Under the pieces are notes generated by a model, which searched no databases, was not told the DNA's origin, and saw only the letters and a program-made list of their open reading frames with translations. Below, in pieces: positions 47,940-56,454 of a stretch of DNA of 64,000 nucleotides; position 1 is the stretch's first letter, and each line of letters begins with the position of its first letter. The stretch is from Euglena gracilis. Its lineage: Eukaryota > Euglenida > Euglenophyceae > Euglenales. The stretch lies in contig CP154955.1 of assembly GCA_039621445.1 (NCBI GenBank), forward strand, positions 36,745,123-36,809,122. The letters run 5' to 3'. The translations under genes were made by a program, and so were the position numbers.

Positions 47940-49530
47940 AAAAAAAAAAAAAAACCCGGAAAAAAAACAAAAAAAAGAAAAAAAAAGAAGAAAAAGAGAA
48001 GATAAAAAATTTTTTGAGCCGAAAATGAGCGTTTTTCGACCCACCACCGCCCGCTTTCTGGCACAAAACCCATGGATTTCAGGCAAAAGAGCTCCATGGA
48101 GTGGGCCGGTATGTATGGAGGGGTCAATGAAGGGGTGGGTGCGCGCTTATTAAGAGCTCAGCACTATTCAAAACCTGGTTATAAGTGGGGGGGTTTACAA
48201 ACCAAAAGAACCAAGTGTACAAAAGATGGCACCTTATATGCTTCCAACGAAAAGAGTGTTAATGCTCGGATGACGTCGTTCAAACCAGGGCACAGGCCTC
48301 CACACGTCACGATTGCAATTGTTGTCTCGGGTGGATTGAAATGTAACAATGTATGGGGCCCCGCGTGGACAAAGCTGCAAGAAAGGAGCAACGTGGAAAA
48401 TAAAGTTATGTTGCAAATTTCTTAAACAGCATCCATCGGTTTTGGTAACCAAGGGAGCACAAATGCAGATTGGTGTATTGCACAAGGTAACACCTTCGGT
48501 GGGATTTCAAGACTTTCAAGACGGGGGAAGAGATTTCAAGACAGGGGGGTCTTATGGGGGGGTTTACATGAATAACTCCAAAAGAGAAAGAATTTGAGCA
48601 GGAAACCAACAAACCTCAGAGGAGTGCAAGAACGAGGATTTTGTTGCGAAGGATTGGGGTGATTTTTTTTTAAAGGTTGCAAGCAATTTCTTCGAGCCAA
48701 ATTAACCCCCTCCCCAATACAAGCCCCACCCCAGGGATTTGATTTCGCGACCAAATATGACCCCCCCCCCTCTGAGGAAGCACGATAACTGCCGAGCCAA
48801 TGAAACCTGTCCTCCAGACCCACCTGGAAAAACTGTTTTCGAGCCAAAAATGGGCGTTTTTCGATACCCCAGACCTCAAAACTGTTTTTTGTCTTTTCCT
48901 CAAAGTTCATGGATTTTGGGTCATTTCCGGGTCAGAAAAGTCGAAGAAAAAAAAGGAATTTTTTTTGCCAAAACAATGTTTTTTTTTTTGGCCTCCCGGA
49001 CCTGTAAAAACTGCTTTCGAGCCGCACACAGAAAGAAGCTAAATAACAGTTTTACACAATGAATTTGACGTTTATCCAAAAAAAATGGTGACTAGGTGGA
49101 CTGGCTGGACTTGGTGACTAGGGTTTTTTTTTGCTCAAAAATGACAGAATGAGTGGAAAATTGTATTGGGAAACAAATACACTTTCGGTCGTGTGATTTT
49201 GATTTTCCTGCATATAACTAAATGATTGATCAAGAGATATTTTCGGTGGCTGCATTCCACCTGTTCATCCACCCAACCCCAGTGGCCCAACCTTTTCAAA
49301 AAAAAAATCCAGTTCTAATTCAAACCTGTAACACAAACGACACCTTAGCTCGCTGCCAGCCTTGCCCTCCTCAGAGCGGTACAATACTCGAGGTAAGCTG
49401 CGGTGGTATTGAGGGTACTTCAGCGGGGTGGGGTAGGGACGGCCAGGCAGATGTGTGACCCGGAAATCGGCTTGGGTCAACGATAGCGTCTCCATTGTCA
49501 GCTCGTAGCGCATCTTTTGCTTGGCGAAAT
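18489..49530 (-). CDS. 6-phosphofructokinase, plant/protist type, catalytic copy (PFK-1), 14 exons
   Basis: Predicted ATP-dependent phosphofructokinase of glycolysis (fructose 6-phosphate to fructose 1,6-bisphosphate), presumably cytosolic. Exons on the minus strand, in order: 49530-49344, 48374-48233, 31483-31435, 30165-30077, 29900-29830, 29443-29337, 29133-29043, 28954-28867, 26533-26372, 22928-22869, 22161-22097, 20032-19966, 19433-19345, 18759-18489. Phases close across all junctions. From the ATG at 49495 the product is 500 residues, within the usual family range. Motifs seen in order: [24 protein letters not shown] (Gly after the Asp suggests ATP rather than pyrophosphate as donor), PKTIDND with the catalytic Asp, LDGRLSG in place of the usual [22 protein letters not shown]. 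Uncertain: the true start, since an acceptor at 49530 implies an upstream exon, and the last exon, which may splice at 18611. Intron 2 is 16.7 kb and filled by a repeat array. Confidence 0.85.
18814..18842. repeat. Perfect 11-bp-arm hairpin in PFK-1 intron 13
   Basis: CACAAATGTGG, seven bases, then CCACATTTGTG. It lies about 55 bases upstream (sense strand) of the acceptor of the last exon, near where a branch point is expected. Confidence 0.6.
19345..19433 (-). CDS. PFK-1 exon 13
   Basis: Encodes [17 protein letters not shown], aligning with GLYGSTGVVMGTWSDCF of PFK-2. Acceptor TATTGCAG, donor CTCCAG|GTGCCG, phase 2. Length 89 bp in both genes. Confidence 0.87.
19966..20032 (-). CDS. PFK-1 exon 12 (GC donor)
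   Basis: Encodes [18 protein letters not shown], nearly identical to PFK-2. Acceptor CACCTCAG. The only donor that keeps frame and matches the paralogue is GAG|GCATGC, a GC-AG intron. Confidence 0.82.
20255..20460. repeat. Dispersed repeat shared with 5040-5400
   Basis: Contains TTTTTACACCTCCGAAAGCC, then AAAAACTCGTCGATGG and GGGTCCGGGGCTGG, in the same order as the copy in PFK-2 intron 9. In PFK-1 intron 11. Confidence 0.6.
21343..21789. mobile_element. hAT-type MITE with perfect target duplication
   Basis: Begins CAGGCTTTTGCTTAGGGA and ends TCCCTTAAGCAAAAGCCTG, flanked by GTGTGGAG on both sides (21335-21342, 21790-21797). 447 bp, no transposase. Contains GCTAGCC/CTAGCTAG motifs, CACTGGAAAAA repeats and several CCCC-GGGG blocks. 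A relative lies at 6277-6626. In PFK-1 intron 11. Confidence 0.88.
22097..22161 (-). CDS. PFK-1 exon 11
   Basis: Encodes [15 protein letters not shown]. Acceptor ACCTCCAG. The donor is GTAAG|GTATTT; the nearer TTG|GTAAGG would break phase with exon 12. Confidence 0.83.
22869..22928 (-). CDS. PFK-1 exon 10 (20 codons)
   Basis: Encodes [19 protein letters not shown], matching SPTGEKLGDPAVFLKAEIE of PFK-2. Acceptor CCTCACAG, donor GAG|GTGTGA. Confidence 0.85.
23140..23210 (+). repeat. CTGCAAAAAA tandem repeat
   Basis: Irregular ACTGCAAAAAA units in PFK-1 intron 9. The same motif forms a second cluster at 24285-24422. Confidence 0.8.
24285..24422 (+). repeat. CTGCAAAAAA tandem repeat, second cluster
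   Basis: About ten ACTGCAAAA(A) units with variable A runs, including an inverted pair around CTGCACGTGTGCAG. PFK-1 intron 9. Confidence 0.8.
26372..26533 (-). CDS. PFK-1 exon 9 (LIPEN)
   Basis: Contains [10 protein letters not shown], with the conserved Glu that contacts fructose 6-phosphate, and [11 protein letters not shown]. Exactly 54 codons. Acceptor ACACCAG, donor CTGGGG|GTGTGG, the same end as PFK-2 exon 7. Confidence 0.85.
27381..27520 (-). pseudogene. Tc1/mariner transposase C-terminal fragment, left arm
   Basis: Minus-strand frame encodes [20 protein letters not shown] followed by [13 protein letters not shown] and a stop. The pattern SMPKRL..VI.AK..ST.Y is the usual C-terminus of Tc1-like transposases. 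The catalytic domain is absent. Confidence 0.75.
27618..27757 (+). pseudogene. Tc1/mariner transposase C-terminal fragment, right arm
   Basis: Mirror copy of the left-arm fragment, on the plus strand, ending at the same STSY stop. Protein differences between arms are very few, so the duplication is recent or kept alike by gene conversion. Confidence 0.75.
28867..28954 (-). CDS. PFK-1 exon 8
   Basis: Encodes [20 protein letters not shown], the sugar-phosphate binding stretch. DGR stands where MGR is usual. Acceptor TCTCAG, donor TCAG|GTGCCG, phase 0, shared with PFK-2. Confidence 0.88.
29043..29133 (-). CDS. PFK-1 exon 7 (catalytic PKTIDND)
   Basis: Contains IPKTIDND, whose first Asp is the family's catalytic base, followed by [14 protein letters not shown]. 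Acceptor TTGCCAG, donor CTGCG|GTATCC. Confidence 0.9.
29337..29443 (-). CDS. PFK-1 exon 6 (GGDGT)
   Basis: Contains [14 protein letters not shown], the phosphoryl-donor binding motif in its ATP-type form, and ends at DIAVVG. Acceptor TCCCAG, donor GTGG|GTCTGT. Confidence 0.88.
29830..29900 (-). CDS. PFK-1 exon 5
   Basis: Encodes [17 protein letters not shown], aligning with PEQFAMEIADRLE of PFK-2. Acceptor ATTCCAG, donor CTCT|GTACCC. About eight extra residues precede the alignable part, so the acceptor is the least certain in this gene. Confidence 0.65.
30077..30165 (-). CDS. PFK-1 exon 4 (GGSFLGSSR)
   Basis: Contains [15 protein letters not shown], the conserved PFK turn that lines the active site. 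Acceptor ATCGGCAG, donor CAA|GTACCC, phase 1 to 0. Confidence 0.85.
30430..30475 (+). repeat. Diverged copy of the array unit start
   Basis: GGGGGTCGCTGAG, a changed spacer, then GAGCAAAGCTTGCCAAC resembles the array head GTCGCTGAG...GAGCGAAGCTTACCACC. The hairpin is not preserved here. Confidence 0.4.
31435..31483 (-). CDS. PFK-1 exon 3 (49 bp)
   Basis: Encodes [16 protein letters not shown], matching VKRVLGFKHGWYGVMEG of PFK-2. Bounded by GTCACAG and AAAG|GTGCCT. In PFK-2 the same residues are fused to the preceding exon. Confidence 0.85.
31720..32050. repeat. Dispersed repeat related to 2195-2560
   Basis: C/G-run repeat with TTTTGGGCACTTTTTGGGC and a 16-bp inverted pair around GGATTTGGGGGGTCC (CGGTCCGGACC arms). 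Next to a GGTTATAGGT repeat. Confidence 0.6.
32050..32386 (+). repeat. GGTTATAGGT dispersed repeat abutting the large array
   Basis: Two GGTT(A/T)GGTTGGTC blocks with G runs surround GTGAAAATCCGACCCCC and GATGGTCGGTCTC. It runs directly into the first array unit at 32387. Confidence 0.75.
32424..32521. repeat. C homopolymer tract (first of about ten)
   Basis: Nearly pure C on the plus strand, hence G in the PFK-1 transcript. Equivalent tracts follow almost every unit head, for example near 34935-35010, 37158-37234, 38330-38410 and 39530-39590. Confidence 0.9.
42199..42348. repeat. 150-bp imperfect palindrome (1 of 6)
   Basis: TTTGGGCCAACTCCTCGCCT and AGCCCGAGATACGG form the left arm; the right arm is its inverted copy ending GGAGTTGGAGCCCAAA. 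Further copies: 42589-42728, 43847-43996, 44238-44377, 45372-45520, 45762-45900. Regular array units carry only the left arm. Confidence 0.85.
44549..44620. repeat. Hairpin with about 26-bp arms (1 of 3)
   Basis: TCGCTCAAAAACACTTTTTT and its reverse complement AAAAAAGTGTTTTTGAGCGA flank CACTTCAGAACATC. Copies at 42901-42970 and 46071-46145. Confidence 0.85.
47757..48012. repeat. A-rich (A/AAG) low-complexity tract
   Basis: About 250 bp of A runs with scattered G, C and T, interrupting the last 162-bp unit of the array. Produces spurious Lys-rich and Phe-rich open frames. Confidence 0.95.
48233..48374 (-). CDS. PFK-1 exon 2 (TCGGLCPG)
   Basis: Carries [20 protein letters not shown], the N-terminal nucleotide-binding glycine motif of the family. 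The acceptor CTTGCAG is matched at the same codon in PFK-2. The donor AAG|GTGCCA opens the 16.7-kb intron. Confidence 0.88.
49344..49530 (-). CDS. PFK-1 exon 1 (N-terminal region)
   Basis: Encodes the N-terminal segment with [10 protein letters not shown], which aligns with GCPYPTPLRY of PFK-2. An acceptor-like GAAGGCAG precedes 49530. In-frame ATGs lie at 49513 and 49495. The donor AG|GTGTCG leaves phase 2, the same position and phase as in PFK-2. An earlier, unseen first exon is possible. Confidence 0.75.
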
Positions 49531-49943
49531 CTGCCTTCGGAAGAAATGATTTGGAAGAATCATATATTGTGCTCTGGCAAAGCCGATGAAAAATGAATGG
49601 CATTCTTTCCTTTGATGAGAACCTTTGAAGCTATTTAATTCATATACAATTTAATTGAAGTTTCAGGTCACTTGCTTGACTATACTATAGCGAAATTGGA
49701 CACTAAAAGACATAAAACGTCTTCACTCTGCACGATCAAAGAAAATAGGGGATTGACTGGGGTCATGCTATGTCTTTGCATTCTAATCACATCTCCCATG
49801 TCCTGTACAGGGGCCAAATAACTTGGTAAGGAGGGGAGGGGGCATAAATATACATAGGAGTACAGGAGAGCGAGAACTATAATTTCACAATATTTATTTT
49901 TCAAATTTCAAACAGGTTGGCATAAGAGGCTGTTTATTGGTTT

Positions 49944-50270
49944 TTGAAATGGCTCCTTTGCACAGAGGCACAAACGGTTCCTCCAAAAATCAGGGTAAAA
50001 CTGGAGGGTTATGAAAATTCTGGGTTCATGCAGAGGGTGACAGATTCAAACAATCCTTGGGTTTCTCATATCAAAGCCAGAGGGGGGGCAAAATGGAGAT
50101 TGATCAGTGACAGCAGGGAACTAAATTTATAGTTCCAAGTAAAACCTTTCAAGCTGGATCACGTCCAGCAAGTTTGTCCAGTGTTGAAAAAATAACTGGG
50201 TGGACAAAATCGACCTAAAAGCACTCCACCTAATCCCCGTACACCCTCTTATCGAACCCTGGGAGGGGGG
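49944..50270 (+). pseudogene. Reverse transcriptase remnant (LTR-retrotransposon type)
   Basis: A frame from 49944 has the order seen before the RT core of Ty3-like elements (a Leu-Glu-Gly helix, NNPWVS, KWRLISDSRELN). A second frame from 50200 has KIDLKALHLIPVHP, like the first catalytic-Asp region. Frame breaks separate the two and later RT motifs are missing. A decayed fragment about 400 bp upstream of PFK-1 exon 1. Confidence 0.6.
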
Positions 50271-51159
50271 GGCTCACAAGTCAAATTACATTAACCCGAC
50301 CGAAAGCGTCGAAATCGCCAGTTGGCAGAAAAAAACGGACTCCATTATGGAAAGAAGAAACCAAAGATTGTTGATCTGGCTTCACTGAAATCAATTTGCA
50401 AATTCACAAACGTTCTAGCACAATGCCTATCGCGATAAACATTGTGTTTTGAAGTTGCTCTCAAATATACTTTCCAACATTTCCTACAAATCCGAGAAGG
50501 TGGGGAAAAAATGTCCAAAGCTTCACAAAAAGTGTTCGTAAGAAATCTCGTCTGCCAATGCGCTGAAAAATTGCATCCCCTCAACCCCCCACTCATAAAC
50601 CCCCTGGGGTAAAAAGATCTGGTTTGGTTGGTGAGGGCGGGGGGTTAATCACTGGTGAAAATCCGACCCCCAAAATGACCCCAAAACCTCCTCAAACTTG
50701 TCAAAAATGGCATTTTTGTTGATGGTCCCACGTAAAAACGGCCAAAAAATCAGCTTCGGAAGATTTCGCAGCCAAAAAATCATCCCCAGCGTCCTCTATT
50801 TTTTTTCCCAGGGGAAGGGATTATAAGCCAAGGTTTGGTTGGTCGGCCTGAAGGGAGGGTTAATGGGGTTGAAAAGTCCTTAAAAAGTCCTGACAAAAAA
50901 CACGGTGAACAAAAATTTTGGGAATCAACCCAAACTTTCCCATAATATTTCCCGCTCCTTTCCGACGGCCCTTGAGCAAGGCACGAAGCGTGGACCAAAG
51001 TGCCCTTTGGTAATCCAAGAACCCTGTTCATCTGTTCATGGTCCACAGAGGGCAAATTACAATGGAGTGGTCAGGAAAACACCCGTCACAAACATGGGCA
51101 TTGCAAATAGAGCACTTTCGTGGGATATCAACACCACATTCACACGGAGACACAGGCTC

Positions 51160-51420
51160 AGGCAGGAGAGTGGAGAGTGGCTTGTATGACATTTCTTTTT
51201 TTTTCTAGAGCCAGACACCAGTCCACGGTGCTCCATGGCAAAACCTTGTCCTTGTATGCACTCCTTTTGTGCCCTTGGATGGCACCTTTCACTGCAACTT
51301 GGAAGGCCCAATCCGTCACCACTTTAATGTAATCATCACTCCAATTGCCGGGAGGTTGATTCACTTCGGCCAGCTCATGAGTACAGTCTTGGGAACTGCT
51401 GATCCATCCATTTTCAAAAA
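51160..51420 (-). CDS. Unidentified exon-like block
   Basis: Minus-strand frame with balanced composition (NQPPGNWSDDYIKVVTDWAF, then KDKVLPWSTVDWCLALEK) and no stop for over 80 codons in AT-rich surroundings. No family recognised; splice borders not determined. Confidence 0.35.
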
Positions 51421-51590
51421 AAAGTTGTAAGTGGACGTGCCTCCCAAAATTTTCATTATTATATGCACTGCAATTATTCATGAAAATTTTCAAAATCAAA
51501 ATATTCAAAATTAAATTACATTAAATCAAAATTTTCCCCCAAAAATTTCCCCGTAATTTTTGTTCACCGAAATTTTTGTCAGCACTGCAA

Positions 51591-53140
51591 GTGAGCTCTT
51601 ATCCCTTTATGGGTAAGATCGAAGTTTACCACTGAGGAAAAAAAGGGGTAGAACCCCCCTTCCCCTTTGCCCCTGGGTAGGTGATGAAAACCGTGGATTA
51701 TCACCATGACCCCGGCCTGGTTCCCAGAATTTTTATTTAGTTGCAAGCGACTGGATTCCTAGTTTCTGAATCACCTCCGTTTGACCACCAACTCCCCGCC
51801 AGGCCCGAGTTTTTCTGCGAAGGGGGTCCAAACTGGGTAGGATTTGCCACCCCCCCCCCAGTTTCGACTCTGCCATTTCTCCGGGGTGAGATTTTCGGTC
51901 AAAAAATCGATTCTTCGAAAATATCTCAAGAAAACGTACATTTGTCGGTTTGACGAAATGTACCCCTGGAAGCCCTCTATCGCCACCCACTTGCCATTCT
52001 GGGCGCCGACACGCCTGGCCAGTGTTCCGGTGCCCTTTTTGTGGCCCAAAACAGCCATTTTGGGGTGCTTTTCGGGCCGTTTTTTTTTGGGTAAAATTTT
52101 TTTAAAAATATATCGACAATGAAGCAAAGCCAAAGAAAATGTCCGGAGACAAAAAACGAAGCCCTTGGAATACCCCATCCAACCATGCTTTTATTTTCCC
52201 CGTGGCCCTTCGTGTAGCCCGAGGTACAGCCGTTTTTCAGCCAACTTTGGCCCATTTCCGGGGATAATTGGCGTCTATTATTGTTTTTTTTAAAACAACA
52301 ACAAAACAACGTGTTTTTTTGAAAAAAACGCAAAAAAAAACAAAAAAACAAAAGGGAAATTTCATTTAAAAAAACTCGTTATGAAACACCCATACCATAC
52401 TTCGAATCCTGCAAAGTTCAAAAACTGCCAAGGAATGCCAAAACTGCAAAAATTTGCAATTTCATAACTTTTCAATTTTTGAAAAGTTAAAAAGAAAGAA
52501 AGATTTTTTTTGGCAGAAATGACCCAGAAGTTGGCAAAAAATGATTGAAAATGTGCATTCAAAAATTTTTCCTGCAAAACCTTGTGGGCATTTTTTGGTT
52601 TTAATTAAAAAAAAACATTGTTAAAATCAAAAAATAAACCAAAAAAAGTGTCGGAAAAAAAAGTTTCCAACTATGTTTCTGGGGGCATTTTGGGCTGTTT
52701 TCGGGGTCAAAAAATCGATGTTTCCAAAATATCTCGGAAATGAAGCAAAATAAAAGGAAATGCCTGGAAACCTAAATTGAAGCCCTTGGAACACCCTATC
52801 TAATGGTATCTTGATTTCCCCATAACTCCCGCCAAGCCCGAGATATGGTCGATTTACTGCCAAAAACAGCGCGGCAGGCTTGCGACTTGGCCGTTTCCGG
52901 CCATAAAAAAAAGTCGAAAAAAAATCGGAAAAACTTTTTTGTCCGAAACGATGTTTTTTTAAACTCCTGGACCCGGAAAAAAACGGTTTGAGCCGAGTGA
53001 GCCGAATGAGCGTTTTTCGGCTCATGCATTTCGGCCGGGCCGGGCTGGGCCGGGCCGGGCCACCGGGCCACCGGCCGGACTGCAATATGGCACCATCACA
53101 CACATGAAGAGCTCAGCACTACAAAAAACCTGGTTATACA
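51591..53140 (+). repeat. Single diverged copy of the array element
   Basis: Same order as the last array unit (46701-48183): GAGCTCTTATCCC hairpin head, CGAAG-TTACCACTG, GGATTATCACCATGA, CTGGATTCCTAGTTTC, CCCCGCCAGGCCCGAG, one 162-bp-like sub-repeat near 52900-53025, and AAGAGCTCAGCACTA with AAAACCTGGTTATA at the end. Upstream of PFK-1, outside the array. Confidence 0.75.
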
Positions 53141-53306
53141 TGGGGGTTAATCGCTTAAAAGAAAGGCAAAAGGTAAACTTTTCAAAGCTTCTGCTGAATT
53201 GCTCATCTGCCAACACAATTTAAGACAAGTGCCAAGCCCCGAAAATAATATAAAAATATACATCAATCATGAAATGCATGGACGTGTGCACGCATATATA
53301 GGTAAC

Positions 53307-53392
53307 CCATGTCAACTTTTTCAAGCTTATTAAACGAACCACAAAATCCACACCGATGACGTCGTGGCTGACGTTCCCAACATTGAATACTC
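53307..53392 (-). CDS. Unidentified internal exon candidate
   Basis: GTCTTTCAG precedes an open stretch encoding VFNVGNVSHDVIGVDFVVRL, ending at ACATGG|GTTACC. Composition is protein-like; function unknown. Confidence 0.35.
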
Positions 53393-54466
53393 CTGAAAGA
53401 CATGAAATATCATTAAAACCGCAAAGGCAAGGCACAGGGCAAGAAAAGGAGTGCCTTTGGAAAAGGTTGAAAAGGCAAAGTGTTCCTTAAATGGTCCTAA
53501 AATGGTTCTGGGGTATGGCTCAAAGAACCCCCCCCAATAATATCCCCTCCCCAAATCCCCCCAGGGGATGTTATTTGGGGGGGAACCTGACCAAATGACA
53601 TACCCTCATATTTCTTCATGGACTGCTCTAAAATAAACCGAGTTTCCTGGGAGCTGGAACCATTATTTTAGACAAAAATCGTATTTACAACATACTTTGC
53701 GGTCAAAATCATATACCCCAAAAATACAAAAATTCCCCAGAAAAAGTTTCCCTTGGGGGGGACTTCAGCCAACCAAATAATTTCTGGGGGGATATTATTT
53801 GGGGGGGTTAATGTTTCCAAAAAGACAAATAATAACAAGGCAAATAAGGGGGCCAAAAAGGTTGCTGCAATCTCTGCAGAGGGGATTATTGGGGGGGCAG
53901 CGGGGGGGGGGGGGAAGAGATTCATTTGAGACTTCTTTTCCTTATAAATGTGCTGGAAAATCTAAAAATCAGAAATAACCTCAAAGAAAAATCGATACAA
54001 ATACCTCCTCACATCAGAAACAAGACAATTGTCACAGCTAGGGAGCTGCGATGCATGTGAAGAATTGGATTGTCAAAAAGGTTTCGGAAAATCATAGGAA
54101 AACATTCCCACAAACAAACCTTTCTCCGACTATTCTGGCGTCGCATGGAAAATGCAAAGATGAAAGATGCCAAGAAAGTGGTAATACATAATAAGATCGT
54201 TGGATCTTCATCAAGGGAGAATATATATCGTCCTGAGCATCAAAAAGTGTCACAAATTAACTCCAGCTCAGCGAATCAAACACTTACTCAATTAATTCAG
54301 ATTTTGTCCTGCTCCAGAGGAGATCCACAATAAAGGACACAGAGGAAAAAAGAGGAAGTCCAGAAATAATATCACAAACCACCCTTTGCTGGACGCTATA
54401 TTCAAGGTTGATATTAAGGGGGTCTCCCCTCCCAGGGCTTCCCACACACAACCGACCCTAACTGGC

Positions 54467-54578
54467 TTAGTAACTCCAGCCATTTGGGTTGAAATGGAAG
54501 CGTTCGAAAGCCAGCACCCAGTCGCAGGTATTTGGGAGAAACTCTGGAAACCGGGCCAAGATCATGTCCAGAATCCAC
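54467..54578 (-). CDS. Unidentified exon candidate, possibly terminal
   Basis: Acceptor-like GGGAAAACAG, then WILDMILARFPEFLPNTCDW and VLAFERFHFNPNGWSY before a stop. Rich in Trp and Phe with no low complexity. No family recognised. An overlapping frame is also open. Confidence 0.35.
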
Positions 54579-56454
54579 CTGTTTTCCCAACCAACCATCA
54601 CCCCCCCTCCTTTCTCCCTGGTGGTGAGCTTCACTCTCACTGTAAAAGGGAGCATTTTTCATTTAAAGACTTGATTGTGTTGTATTTTGGGACGTCTGGT
54701 ATTATCCCTTGTGAATAAGGAGGAATAGTGCAGAATATGACAGTTTTCCGCATTGCCAGGAACTGAAAACTTTAAAAAGTCCACATCGACTTCCAGGTTG
54801 GAGCCAATTTTTGTAACCATATTTTGTTATTCTTTCATCATACCGGTGGGAGGAAATTATGGTGAAAATTTTCTTTATATGTCAAGAAATTATGGTGCAA
54901 TTTTGAAAGGCCAAAGAAAAAAAAGACCAAAAACAAATAAATCAACTTTATTGAAACTTCAACGTTGATCAAAAAAGGAGGCCATTTCTGTTTTTCATGC
55001 TCTTAAAAAGAGGACTCAAAAAGACAAAAAAACATTACCCATAAAATCCTTGAAGAAATAAAGCAATTACCATTTGGTGTTTTCATTGATTGATTGATAG
55101 ATAGAGAGAGAGATATATAAAAAATGTGATTTACCGCATCTTGTTTGATTCAGGGGACAATTCTTGAGTTTTGAGCATGTGGCAAACACTTTTAAGAAGC
55201 TCAATTCTTTCATGAATCTACTAACGTACAAAAAATATAAAAAACCTTAAAATAAAATCATTTTAACAATGCAAACAATCATTTTGACACAACATAATTT
55301 CTCAATTCTTTTCATAAAAATTTGCAAAAAAAGATAAAAAGATAAAAAGATTGGAAAGATCAGAAACAAAGACAATTATCAAACAATCACCTTTTGAAAA
55401 AAAAAGATCTAGTTTGGCGAGAGAAAGATACAAATCTAGAAATAAATATTGGTTTAAACAATACTTTGAGTTTTGAATCACATTTTAAATGTACGTTGAA
55501 AATTTTTTATGTTTAATGAAAAACAAAAACTGTTGTCGATATTTCTCCTTGGTTCCAGCACAATTCAAAAAAAAACTCTGACTTCTTGAGAAAAATTCCA
55601 AAAAGAGATTTCCTTTTGAAACATGATGAATGTTTATTAAAAACACAAACCCCACAGAAAACTAAAAAATGAACTTCTGAGGCAAAAAAAAACATAAAAA
55701 ATTTCAAAAAGCAGAAAAAACCTCAAGGGATGCAACAATGTGAAAAGAAATTGTGCAAAATGCAAAATAATGGACAAATATGGAAAAGTCTCCAGCCCTC
55801 AACACACAAGAAAAAATTATGGAATTTTGGCTTTGGTCAAGGAGGGGGGAGAGGTTTGGTCCGAACCCCCTCCCCCCTATCTCCTTGACCCATGGGGGGA
55901 CCCTTCCTCAGGGCTGTAAGGGAAGGCCTGGTGTGGGGGTCGAACCATCACCCGCCACAGCACCCGCGGCAAAAAAAATTCTTTGGCGCCCAAACCTAAA
56001 CCTGAAAATCGCCCCCGGGAATATTGGAAAGCCTGGTCGGGGGGTCGGACCCCCCCCACCCACCAGGATGGGAGTGGGGGGGGAGGAGGTGGTCGACCTC
56101 GCCCTACCCACCACCCATGGCGTTTCGGGGATTCCTGTACAGCCCTTCCCCTCCTGCCACCTTCCTCAATACCGAAGGGCTTCCAAAAGATCCCGGAACC
56201 TGAATTGGGTTGAATTTACCAACCCCCTTTCAGCCAGAAGGGTGGTTTTGGGGCCAAAAAAAAAGTGAAAATAAAAAATTTTAATATGGTTCCTCGGGAT
56301 GGATGTTAAAGGGGACGCCCAACACGCAACAAGGACACCCAAAGCTCCAAAAAGAATGATATGAAATCGCATTTTTCCGAATAATAAGGCGACGATGACA
56401 ATAATCTGGTCGGATGCATGACTGTGATACTTCCATGAAGCAAGGGAGTCTTAC

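Larger units (their letters stand above)
32387..48183 (+). repeat. 15.8-kb modular repeat array in PFK-1 intron 2
   Basis: Eleven unit starts (GCTGAGCTCTTATC or one-base variants) at 32387, 33862, 34890, 35924, 37119, 38277, 39467, 40739, 41780, 44934 and 46701. A typical unit: a hairpin, CGAAGCTTACCACC, a C run of 40-110, GGATTATCGATGTGA, CCTATAGGTTAGGAGA, CCGGAGAT(C/A)TGGCCCGAGC, ATATCTCGAAAACGC, GGACGCCCTATCCACCGG, two to five 162-bp sub-repeats, then AAGAGCTCAGC. A spacer TCTACGTCACACCCTGGTC joins most units. Between 41.9 and 46.7 kb the units are rearranged with palindromes, and one (about 43450) lacks the head. No credible protein. Confidence 0.93.

Noticed and set aside
47514-48127. 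Lys-rich and Phe-rich long frames
   Set aside because: Products of the A-rich tract at 47757-48012.
32387-48183. CRISPR-like array
   Set aside because: Eukaryotic context, units over 1 kb, spacers between units nearly identical, no cas genes.
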